From Amycolatopsis pithecellobii (GTDB lineage Bacteria > Actinomycetota > Actinomycetes > Mycobacteriales > Pseudonocardiaceae), in assembly GCF_009707865.1 (NCBI RefSeq), contig NZ_WMBA01000062.1, forward strand, positions 1 through 45,598: 45,598 nucleotides of DNA. The letters run 5' to 3'. The translations under genes were made by a program, and so were the position numbers. Below the pieces are notes generated by a model, which saw nothing but the letters and a program-made list of their open reading frames with translations, did no database searches and was not told the DNA's origin. Of this stretch, positions 14,981 to 21,459 are shown in pieces (positions within the stretch are counted from its first letter, which is position 1; the number at the start of each line of letters is the position of its first letter).

Positions 14981-15688
14981 GTGCCGACGATCGGTTTCAT
15001 CTACCCGGATCACGCCGCGGAAGACGATTACCCGTTCGCCGAAGGGTTGCTGGGCGACCGGTACGCGCTGCCGGTCGCCCACATCTACGGCACCGATCTG
15101 CACGCGGTACCCGAGCTGCTCGACCTGGGCAGCGAGCGGCGGCTCGCCGACGGTGCCGCGCTGCTGGCCGAGCACACACCGGACGCCGTGGTCTGGGCCT
15201 GTACGAGCGGCAGTTTCGTGTACCAGTGGGACGGGGCACACGAGCAGGTCGAGAAACTCGCTGCCGCCGCGGGCAAACCGGCGTCGAGCACGTCCTTCGC
15301 CTTTGTGCGGGCGGCGGAAAAGCTGGGGTTGAAACGGGTTGCGGTGGCGGCGAGCTATCCCGACGACGTGGCGAAGTTGTTCGTCGAATTCCTGTCCAGG
15401 GCGGGGATCGAGATCGTCGCGATGTCCAGTGAGGACATCGACACCGCGGCCGAGGTGGGCCGGCTCTCGCCGGACGCCGTCATCGAGCTCGCGGTCAGCC
15501 ATGATCATCCGGACGCCGATGCGGTGCTCATCCCTGATACCGCAATGCGCACACTGGATGTGCTCAACACCATCGAAGAACGACTCGGCAAGCCGGTACT
15601 GACGGCCAACCAGGTCACCATCTGGGAAGGTCTGCGCCTGGCGGGCGAAGTGCCCGAGTCCGCTGCACTGGGGGCACTTTTCAGATGA
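14981..15688 (+). CDS. Asp/Glu racemase superfamily paralogue (single Cys)
   Basis: A 235-residue relative of the preceding gene, ending in the same LGKPVLTANQ block. The first active-site Cys is kept (C74 in WACTSGSF), but the second is replaced: VSCTNLPT of the neighbour aligns with LIPDTAMRT, putting Asp186 at the Cys position. Racemases and maleate isomerases need both positions, whereas arylmalonate decarboxylase works with one Cys (the second one). Chemistry is therefore uncertain: decarboxylase, isomerase or a regulatory partner of the first protein. GTG 14981 has GGGAGG 4 nt upstream; the open frame to 14882 overlaps the previous gene and O2. Its stop overlaps the GntR start (ATGA). 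Confidence 0.82.
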   Translation: MPTIGFIYPDHAAEDDYPFAEGLLGDRYALPVAHIYGTDLHAVPELLDLGSERRLADGAALLAEHTPDAVVWACTSGSFVYQWDGAHEQVEKLAAAAGKPASSTSFAFVRAAEKLGLKRVAVAASYPDDVAKLFVEFLSRAGIEIVAMSSEDIDTAAEVGRLSPDAVIELAVSHDHPDADAVLIPDTAMRTLDVLNTIEERLGKPVLTANQVTIWEGLRLAGEVPESAALGALFR

Positions 15689-16359
15689 CCATAGCCAAAA
15701 TCGAGCCGGTCAACCGGGAATCGACCGCCGCGATCATCGCCCGCCAGCTGCGTGAGGCGATCATGAACGGTTCATTGCCGCCCGGCACTCAGCTCGGTGA
15801 AAGCGAACTCGCCGCCCAATTCCAGGTGTCGCGCGGGCCGCTGCGCGAAGCGATGCAGCGGCTGGTCTCGGAAGGGTTGCTGCGCAGCGAGCGGCACCGC
15901 GGGCTGTTCGTGATCGACCTGGAGCCCGAGGACGTCCAGGACATCTACTCGGCACGCCTCGCGATCGAGCGCGCGGCGCTGCTCCGCATCCTCAAGCGGG
16001 ATTCACGGGCCCAGGCGGCGGATCTGCTCGACGCGGTGGTGGACGAAATGGCCGCGGCGACGGAAATCGAGGACTGGGACGCGGTTTCCGCCGCCGACAC
16101 CCGTTTTCACGAAGTGCTGGTGGAGGCGGCCGGCAGCAAGCGGCTCCTGCGGATGTCACGGACGCTGCTGATCGAGACGCGGATGTGCGTGTCCGCGTTG
16201 CGGTTGACCTACGGCGAGGACGAGGAACGGGTCACCGAACATCGGGAGCTCACGGCAGCCATCCGCGCGGGCCGGCACCACCGCGCGATTCCGTTGCTGG
16301 AATCCCATATGGAAGACGCGGTGGGCCGCCTCGCACCGGGAACCAGCCTGCTCGCGTGA
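15685..16359 (+). CDS. GntR-family regulator with FCD effector domain
   Basis: A 224-residue FadR-subfamily regulator. The winged helix is at residues 12-75 (QLGESELAAQFQVSRGPLRE) and the all-helical FCD domain at about 82-215. The FCD metal site seems complete: D138 and H142 (ADTRFH), H186 and H208 (LESHME), the arrangement that binds a metal and a carboxylate ligand in this family. It overlaps the isomerase paralogue by 4 nt, so it is translated with it and is autoregulated if O1/O2 are its targets. The palindrome ATTGTCRACAAY at three promoters fits the general FadR-type operator (GT, two central bases, AC). The effector is probably an organic acid of the pathway. Confidence 0.9.
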   Translation: MTIAKIEPVNRESTAAIIARQLREAIMNGSLPPGTQLGESELAAQFQVSRGPLREAMQRLVSEGLLRSERHRGLFVIDLEPEDVQDIYSARLAIERAALLRILKRDSRAQAADLLDAVVDEMAAATEIEDWDAVSAADTRFHEVLVEAAGSKRLLRMSRTLLIETRMCVSALRLTYGEDEERVTEHRELTAAIRAGRHHRAIPLLESHMEDAVGRLAPGTSLLA

Positions 16360-16389
16360 GCAGGCTGGTTGATCCCTACTGTGCCGTTC

Positions 16390-16482
16390 GTTACCAATCC
16401 GACTGCAGCCACGGCGGAAGCGGGTGTCTATAAGCAGACCGGCTGCGGACCGTGTCCGCCTACTTTCGGTCGGATTGGTAAC
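16390..16482. repeat. 93-bp inverted-repeat element, copy A
   Basis: It begins GTTACCAATCCG and ends CGGATTGGTAAC, perfect 12-bp terminal inverted repeats. 83 of 93 positions are identical to the copy at 39600. Internal complementary pairs are GCAGCC/GGCTGC and GGCGGA/TCCGCC. It lies between the GntR stop and the convergent dehydrogenase gene, whose last codons and stop (TAG, 16460-16462) are inside the element. No target-site duplication is evident. Confidence 0.8.
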
Positions 16483-17536
16483 CGCCGAGAGCGTCCGCGA
16501 TCGCGGTACCCAACTCCGCGGTCGTCGCCTTGCCGCCGAGGTCCGGCGTCGCCACTTCGCCTGCGGCCAGTACCTTTTCGACCGCCGTGGACACGGCCCG
16601 CGCGGCGTCGAGCTCACCGAGATGCTCGAGCAGCATCGACCCGGCGAGAATCTGCGCCACGGGGTTCGCAATCCCTTGCCCCGCAATGTCCGGCGCGCTG
16701 CCGTGCACCGCTTCGAACATCGAGGGGTGCTCGCGGGCGGGGTTGATGTTGCCCGAAGGCGCCATGCCGAGCCCGCCGGTGACCGCCGCCGCGAGGTCGC
16801 TCAGGATGTCACCGAACAGGTTCGACGCCACCACGACATCGATCCGTTCCGGCTGCTGCACCATGCGCGCGGCGAGCGCGTCGATATGGCACTGTTCACT
16901 GTGGACATCCGGGTAGCCGGCCGCGATCTCGGCGAATATCTCGTCCCAGAACGGCATCGTGTGGATGATCCCGTTCGACTTGGTCGCCGAAACGACGTTC
17001 CCTGAACGAGTTCGCGCCAGTTCGAAGGCGTACCGGATGATCCGCTCGACGCCGACCCTGGTGAACACCGACTCCTGCACGGCGAACTCACCCGCACCCG
17101 AGCCGTGACGGCCGCCGATCGTGGAGTACTCGCCCTCGGAATTCTCGCGGACGATCACCATTTCCAGTTCCTCGGCCCCGCGCCCGGCGAGCACGGAAGT
17201 CGTGCCGGGCAGCAGTCGTACCGGCCGCAGGTTCACGTACTGGGCGAACGCCCGGCGCACCGGAATCAGCAGGCCCCACAACGAAACGTGGTCGGGCACG
17301 CCCAGAAATCCGACCGCGCCGAGCAGGATCTGGTCGAAGCCGGCGAGTTGCTCGATCCCGTCGTCCGGCATCATCGTGCCGGACGTGGCGAACCGTTCAC
17401 AGCTCCAGTCGAATTCTGTCCACTGTAGACTGAATCCGTACTGCCCCGCGGCGCGGTCGAGTACCTTGCGAGCCTCGATCTGGACGTCGACGCCGATGCC
17501 GTCCCCGGGGATGCTCGCGATGCGGTAGTCACTCAC
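16460..17536 (-). CDS. tartrate/D-malate dehydrogenase-like enzyme (isopropylmalate dehydrogenase family)
   Basis: A 358-residue metal-dependent beta-decarboxylating dehydrogenase. The N-terminus IASIPGDGIG, the block IVRENSEGEYS and the C-terminal FEAVHGSAPDIAG identify the isocitrate/isopropylmalate dehydrogenase superfamily. Overall pattern and context point to the tartrate/D-malate dehydrogenase branch: D-malate to pyruvate and CO2, NAD as cofactor. The frame is open far upstream (to 18118), but that part is antiparallel shadow of the aldehyde dehydrogenase. GTG 17536 overlaps the preceding stop by 4 nt (GTGA), a coupled start. The C-terminus (YQSDRK, then TAG) is encoded by the terminal repeat of the 93-bp element, so insertion seems to have replaced the original end. 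Confidence 0.88.
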   Translation of the reverse strand: MSDYRIASIPGDGIGVDVQIEARKVLDRAAGQYGFSLQWTEFDWSCERFATSGTMMPDDGIEQLAGFDQILLGAVGFLGVPDHVSLWGLLIPVRRAFAQYVNLRPVRLLPGTTSVLAGRGAEELEMVIVRENSEGEYSTIGGRHGSGAGEFAVQESVFTRVGVERIIRYAFELARTRSGNVVSATKSNGIIHTMPFWDEIFAEIAAGYPDVHSEQCHIDALAARMVQQPERIDVVVASNLFGDILSDLAAAVTGGLGMAPSGNINPAREHPSMFEAVHGSAPDIAGQGIANPVAQILAGSMLLEHLGELDAARAVSTAVEKVLAAGEVATPDLGGKATTAELGTAIADALGGYQSDRK

Positions 17537-18987
17537 AGGGCGACCGCCACGTACTTGATCTCCAGGAATTCGTCGATCCCGACGGCACCGCCCTCGCGGC
17601 CGAGCCCGGACTGTTTCACGCCACCGAACGGCGCGGCTGGGTTCGACACGATGCCCTGGTTGAGCCCGATCATCCCGGCGTCCAGGTTCTCCGACACTCG
17701 CAACGCGCGCTTGAGATCGTTCGTGTAGACGTAGCTGACGAGGCCGTACTCGGTGTCGTTGGCGGCGGTCACCGCCTCTTCCTCGGTGTCGAACACGGAA
17801 ATCGGCGCCACCGGGCCGAAAATCTCCTCGGCGGCCATCCGCGCGTCGCCCGGCACGTCGGTCAGCACGGTGGCCTGGTAGAAGTGGCCGGGACCGTCCA
17901 CAGTGGCCCCACCGGTGAGCACCTTCGCCCCGCGCTCGGTCGCATCCCGCACCAGTTCGGTCACCTTTCGCACCGCGTCTTCGTCGATCAGCGGGCCGAC
18001 CACGACGCCCGGTTCGGTGCCACGTCCCATCGGCAGCGCGGACATGCGCTCGGTCAGCCGCCGCGCGAACTCGCCGGCGACACCACGCTGCACGTAGAAC
18101 CGGTTGGCCGCGGTGCACGCCTCGCCGATGTTGCGCATCTTCGCCTGCATCGCGCCGTCGACCGCCGCGTCCAGATCAGCGTCGTCGAACACGACGAACG
18201 GCGCGTTGCCCCCGAGCTCCATCGACGTGCGCAAAACCTTGTCCGCACACTGTTCCAGCAGTTTGCGACCGACCACCGTGGACCCGGTGAACGACAGCTT
18301 GCGGGCCCGGCCGTCGCGGATCAAGGGCTCCATCACCCCGCCGGGGTCGGAGGTGGTGACGACGTTGAGCACCCCGGCGGGCAGCCCCGCCTCGGTGAGG
18401 ATCTCGGCGAGCGCGAGCATCGACAGCGGGGTCTGCTCGGCCGGCTTGATCACCATCGTGCAGCCGGCGGCGATCGCGGGACCGATCTTGCGCCCACCCA
18501 TCGCCATCGGGAAGTTCCACGGTGTGATCAGCAAGGTCGGCCCGACCGGCTGCTTCGTGACGAGGAACCGGCCGCTGCCGTTGGGCGCGACCTGGTACCC
18601 GCCGTCGATCCGCACAGCCTCTTCGGAAAACCAGCGGAAGAACTCGGCGGCGTAAGCGATTTCACCCTTCGCCTCGGCCAGCGGCTTGCCCATTTCCAGC
18701 GTCATCAACAGGCCGAGGTCCTCGACCCGGGCGTTGAGGAGCTCGTAGGCGCGGCGCAGGATTTCACTGCGCTCGCGCGGCGCGGTGCGTCCCCAGTCGG
18801 CCTGTGCGGCAACGGCCGCGTCGAGTGCCGCTTTACCGTCCTCGGGTGTCGCGTCGGCGACCTCGCACAGCTTGGTCGCGGTGGCCGGATCTTCGACGGC
18901 GAGCGTCCTCCCTCCGGCGGCAGGCACCCACTTTCCGCCGATGAACAACTCCTTGTGCACGGCTTCGACCACACTGGTCTCGCTCAC
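17533..18987 (-). CDS. NAD(P)-dependent aldehyde dehydrogenase, succinate-semialdehyde type
   Basis: A 484-residue ALDH. Catalytic Cys291 (GEACTAANR) and Glu258 (MELGGNAPF) are present, together with the cofactor segments TPWNFP and KPAEQTP. Overall features (LFIGGKW start, GLVSYVYTND, GGVKQSGLGREGG end) are those of GabD-type succinate/glutarate semialdehyde dehydrogenases. The frame is open to ATG 19026, but GTG 18987 has GGAGG 5 nt upstream and gives the normal length; the ATG has no ribosome binding site. It is transcribed with the tartrate-dehydrogenase-like gene and divergently from the class III aminotransferase across operator O3. Oxidation of the semialdehyde made by that aminotransferase is the natural reading. 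Confidence 0.9.
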   Translation of the reverse strand: MSETSVVEAVHKELFIGGKWVPAAGGRTLAVEDPATATKLCEVADATPEDGKAALDAAVAAQADWGRTAPRERSEILRRAYELLNARVEDLGLLMTLEMGKPLAEAKGEIAYAAEFFRWFSEEAVRIDGGYQVAPNGSGRFLVTKQPVGPTLLITPWNFPMAMGGRKIGPAIAAGCTMVIKPAEQTPLSMLALAEILTEAGLPAGVLNVVTTSDPGGVMEPLIRDGRARKLSFTGSTVVGRKLLEQCADKVLRTSMELGGNAPFVVFDDADLDAAVDGAMQAKMRNIGEACTAANRFYVQRGVAGEFARRLTERMSALPMGRGTEPGVVVGPLIDEDAVRKVTELVRDATERGAKVLTGGATVDGPGHFYQATVLTDVPGDARMAAEEIFGPVAPISVFDTEEEAVTAANDTEYGLVSYVYTNDLKRALRVSENLDAGMIGLNQGIVSNPAAPFGGVKQSGLGREGGAVGIDEFLEIKYVAVAL

Positions 18988-19012
18988 GTCCGCCTCCGCA
19001 TCGATTGCGCCC

Positions 19013-19050
19013 TTGTCGGGAGCCATGCTATGGATATTGTCAACAATCTA
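19013..19050. promoter_or_regulatory. divergent promoter region with operator O3
   Basis: The palindrome TATTGTCAACAATC (19035-19048) lies between the aldehyde dehydrogenase and aminotransferase genes. Plus strand: TTGTCG (19013-19018), 16-bp spacer, TATTGT (19035-19040). Minus strand: a weaker -10, TAGATT (complement of 19045-19050), without a clear -35. The operator covers both -10 elements. Confidence 0.65.
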
Positions 19051-19087
19051 CAACCCACATCCCCAAACCGCGTCGAGGAGTAGCTCC

Positions 19088-20344
19088 ATGGCCCAGCTGT
19101 CCCCTCTGCTCAAGCAAGCCACTCCGGTCGTCGTCGACCACGGCGAAGGCGCCTACCTGTACGACGTCGACGGCAACCGGCATCTCGACTTCACCGCCGG
19201 CATCGGCGTCACCAGCACCGGCCACTGCCACCCGAAGGTCGTCCGTGCGGCACAGGAACAGATCGGCAAGCTCATCCACGGGCAGTACACCACCGTCATG
19301 CACCAGCCGCTGCTCAAGCTTGTCGAGCGCCTCGGGGACGTGCTGCCTCCCGGCCTCGATTCGCTGTTCTTCGCCAACTCCGGCAGCGAGGCCGTCGAAG
19401 CCGCGCTTCGCCTTGCCCGGCAGGCGACCGGACGGCCGAACGTGATCGTCTTCCAGGGCGGGTTCCACGGCCGGACCGTCGCCGCCGCGACCATGACGAC
19501 GTCGGGCACCCGGTTCAGCGCGGGCTTCTCGCCGCTCATGGCGGGCGTGCACGTCGCGCCGTTCCCGTACGCCTACCACTACGGGTGGGACGAGCAGACC
19601 GCGACGAAGTTCTGTCTGCGCGAGCTGGACTACCTGTTCGCCACCATCAGCTCGCCCGGCGAAACCGCCGCGTTCTTCGTCGAACCGGTTCTGGGCGAAG
19701 GCGGCTACGTGCCCGCGAACACCGAATTCATGCAGGGATTGCGGGAACGCGCGGACGAGCACGGCATCCTGCTCGTCCTCGACGAGATCCAGACCGGTTT
19801 CGGGCGGACCGGGAAGTTCTGGGGCCACGACCACTTCGACATCCGGCCCGATGTCGTGACCATCGCCAAGGGCCTGGCCAGCGGCTTCCCACTGTCGGGC
19901 ATCGCGGCATCACAGGAGCTGATGGCCAAGGCGTGGCCCGGCTCCCAGGGCGGCACCTACGGCGGAAACGCGGTTTCGTGCGCCGCGGCACTGGCCACTT
20001 TGGACGTCATCGAAGAAGAGGGCCTCGTCGCCAACGCGGCGGCACGCGGACAGCAATTGCTCGAAGGCGCCAGGCTGATCGGTGACAAGACCCCGGAAAT
20101 CGGCGACGTGCGCGGCCTTGGCCTGCTTGTCGGCACGGAGTTCACCACGGCCGACGGCAAGCCGGACAACCCGACCGCGCAGGCCGCGCAGCGGGAAGCC
20201 GCGCGGCGGGGGCTGCTGATGCTCACCTGCGGCGCGTACATGAACGTGGTCCGGATGATCCCGCCGCTGGTGGTCAGCGCCGAGCAGATCGACGATGCGC
20301 TCGGCATCTGGGCCGAGACCGTCACCGCCGTCACCAAGAACTGA
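19088..20344 (+). CDS. class III aminotransferase (4-aminobutyrate aminotransferase-like)
   Basis: A 418-residue PLP-dependent omega-aminotransferase. The PLP lysine is K261 (TIAKGLASGFPLSG) and the cofactor-ring Asp is D232 (LDEIQTGFGRTGKFW). FANSGSEAVEAALRLAR binds the phosphate. The sequence style is that of GabT-like enzymes, which move the amino group of a terminal amine such as 4-aminobutyrate to 2-oxoglutarate, giving a semialdehyde. The frame is open far upstream, but ATG 19088 has GAGGAG 7 nt before it and starts the fold. It is under operator O3 and followed after 8 bp by the DUF3830 gene. The exact amine is uncertain. Confidence 0.9.
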   Translation: MAQLSPLLKQATPVVVDHGEGAYLYDVDGNRHLDFTAGIGVTSTGHCHPKVVRAAQEQIGKLIHGQYTTVMHQPLLKLVERLGDVLPPGLDSLFFANSGSEAVEAALRLARQATGRPNVIVFQGGFHGRTVAAATMTTSGTRFSAGFSPLMAGVHVAPFPYAYHYGWDEQTATKFCLRELDYLFATISSPGETAAFFVEPVLGEGGYVPANTEFMQGLRERADEHGILLVLDEIQTGFGRTGKFWGHDHFDIRPDVVTIAKGLASGFPLSGIAASQELMAKAWPGSQGGTYGGNAVSCAAALATLDVIEEEGLVANAAARGQQLLEGARLIGDKTPEIGDVRGLGLLVGTEFTTADGKPDNPTAQAAQREAARRGLLMLTCGAYMNVVRMIPPLVVSAEQIDDALGIWAETVTAVTKN

Positions 20345-20352
20345 GGAGAACC

Positions 20353-20853
20353 GTGGCCCGCTACATCACTATCAGCCTCGACAAGCGCGGCGTGTCCTGC
20401 CGGGCCGTGTTACTGGACCGGGAGGCACCTCGCACGTGCGAGGCAGTCTGGAACGCGCTGCCGCAAAGCGGTGCGGCCTATCACGCGAAATACGCGCGAA
20501 ACGAGGTATACACGCTGGTCCCGCCATTCGCACAGCCGAAACCGGGTCGCGAAAATCCGACGGTGACCCCCATTCCGGGCGATGTCGTTTATTTCGGTTT
20601 CGAAGCGTGGGAGATCGGAAATCCGGCATACGGTTACGAGGATTCCAGCGAGGCGCACAGCGATCAGGGCGCGACCGATCTGGCAATTTTTTACGGGCGA
20701 AACAATCTGCTGATCAACGGGGATGCCGGCTGGGTTCCGGGCAACGTTTTCGCCACGATTGTCGAAGGCCTCAGCGAAATGGCGGCTGCGGCACAGGACC
20801 TGTGGCTGCGTGGGGTCGAGGGCGAGACGCTGTCTTTCGCGCGGGCGAACTGA
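20353..20853 (+). CDS. DUF3830 family protein
   Basis: A 166-residue protein of the DUF3830 family, which has a cyclophilin-like fold and no established function. Recognisable blocks are CEAVWNALPQSG (residues 27-38), YARNEVYTLVPPF, IPGDVVYFGFEAW and DLAIFYGRNNLL near the C-terminus. GTG start with GAGGAG 4-5 nt upstream. It follows the aminotransferase by 8 bp and is almost certainly co-transcribed from the O3 promoter. From memory, relatives often neighbour genes for hydantoin, cyclic amide or organic-acid catabolism, which would fit the amidase and isomerase genes here. Its presence suggests the cluster substrate is more than simple 4-aminobutyrate. Confidence 0.8.
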   Translation: MARYITISLDKRGVSCRAVLLDREAPRTCEAVWNALPQSGAAYHAKYARNEVYTLVPPFAQPKPGRENPTVTPIPGDVVYFGFEAWEIGNPAYGYEDSSEAHSDQGATDLAIFYGRNNLLINGDAGWVPGNVFATIVEGLSEMAAAAQDLWLRGVEGETLSFARAN

Positions 20854-21211
20854 CGGGGGCGCCGAGTGTCCGTCACCCCTTCGTGTGAACTGAGCCAAAT
20901 CACCAATAGCTCCAACGCTTTCACTCGTTCGGGACCGCGTGGCGCCTGGATGTCGCATCAAGATCACCATCGTCGCATGTCACCGATCTGGGTGGCACTA
21001 CCGCCCGTGGGGTGTGTTCCGTGCGTAACCCCACCAAGATCCACGAAAGTGTTACGCCGCTAAGCTGAAAGGATTTCATCGCCCAGCGGCAGCGTACCGC
21101 TGATGCGCCGAAGGCTCGTTGACAACAGATCGGCATTGGTGGAAATCTCGTGCTCGCTTTCGAAAGCAAGGGCACATTCGCAAGTATCGATTCCGTTAAG
21201 GAGCAACACCA
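20854..21211 (+). other. long non-coding gap before the small ORF
   Basis: No credible gene is seen in these 358 bp. It contains an inverted repeat GCGTAAC (21023-21029)/GTTACGC (21051-21057), a TTGACA (21119-21124) without a good -10 at the right spacing, and several AT-rich patches. It probably holds the 3' end signals of the DUF3830 transcript and the promoter and leader of the small His-rich ORF. Confidence 0.4.
21023..21057. promoter_or_regulatory. inverted repeat GCGTAAC/GTTACGC
   Basis: Perfect 7-bp arms separated by 21 bp in the gap upstream of the small His-rich ORF. It could be two half-sites of a regulator or a weak hairpin; no direct support for either. Confidence 0.25.
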
Positions 21212-21298
21212 ATGCACGCCTTCTACTACCACCACTGCCACGACATTCTCACCGGCGCCGTGGCACACCTGGCGCATTTCCTCGGCTGGCTGGTCTGA
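21212..21298 (+). CDS. 28-residue His-rich small protein
   Basis: This short ORF (first residues MHAFYYHHCHDILTGAVAHL) is preceded by AAGGAG with an 8-nt spacing, one of the best ribosome binding sites in the window. It is followed 18 bp later by a strong 10-bp-stem hairpin, so it looks like a complete small transcription unit. Six His and one Cys are packed around a hydrophobic, possibly membrane-associated helix (residues 12-28). A metal-binding or membrane role is possible but unproven, and a leader-peptide role for the oxidase gene downstream is an alternative. No family is recognised. Confidence 0.55.
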   Translation: MHAFYYHHCHDILTGAVAHLAHFLGWLV

Positions 21299-21316
21299 TC
21301 CGCGAATAGCCTGACT

Positions 21317-21352
21317 GCGGGGCCGGGACGAATTGGCGCGGACCGGCCCCGC
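21317..21352 (+). terminator. strong GC hairpin after the small ORF
   Basis: GCGGGGCCGG (21317-21326) pairs with CCGGCCCCGC (21343-21352), a 10-bp perfect stem with a 16-nt loop, followed by GCGTATTTG. It is likely a transcription end for the small ORF, or an attenuator before the oxidase gene. Confidence 0.55.
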
Positions 21353-21459
21353 GCGTATTTGCCGGCATGCTCGCGAGGCAGGCCGGCTCGCTCCCCGGGC
21401 ATCCGTCACCGGCGCCGTACTACGCTGCGACAAACGGCAGTGTGGTTCGGGAGAGGCGG

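Noticed and set aside
16156..16686. 176-residue minus-strand frame spanning the 93-bp repeat
   Set aside because: It overlaps the ends of two real genes in the wrong frame. It is open through the repeat only because the repeat is 31 codons without a stop in this frame. Substitutions between the two copies in that frame (five changed residues, three silent codons) give no sign of protein selection.
21119..21128. TTGACAACAG before the small His-rich ORF as a fourth GntR operator
   Set aside because: Only half of the ATTGTCRACAAY palindrome is present; it is more likely a -35-like sequence or chance.
20921..21433. 170-residue minus-strand frame across the gap before the oxidase gene
   Set aside because: No ribosome binding site or family features, and it runs antisense through the small ORF with RBS and the hairpin.
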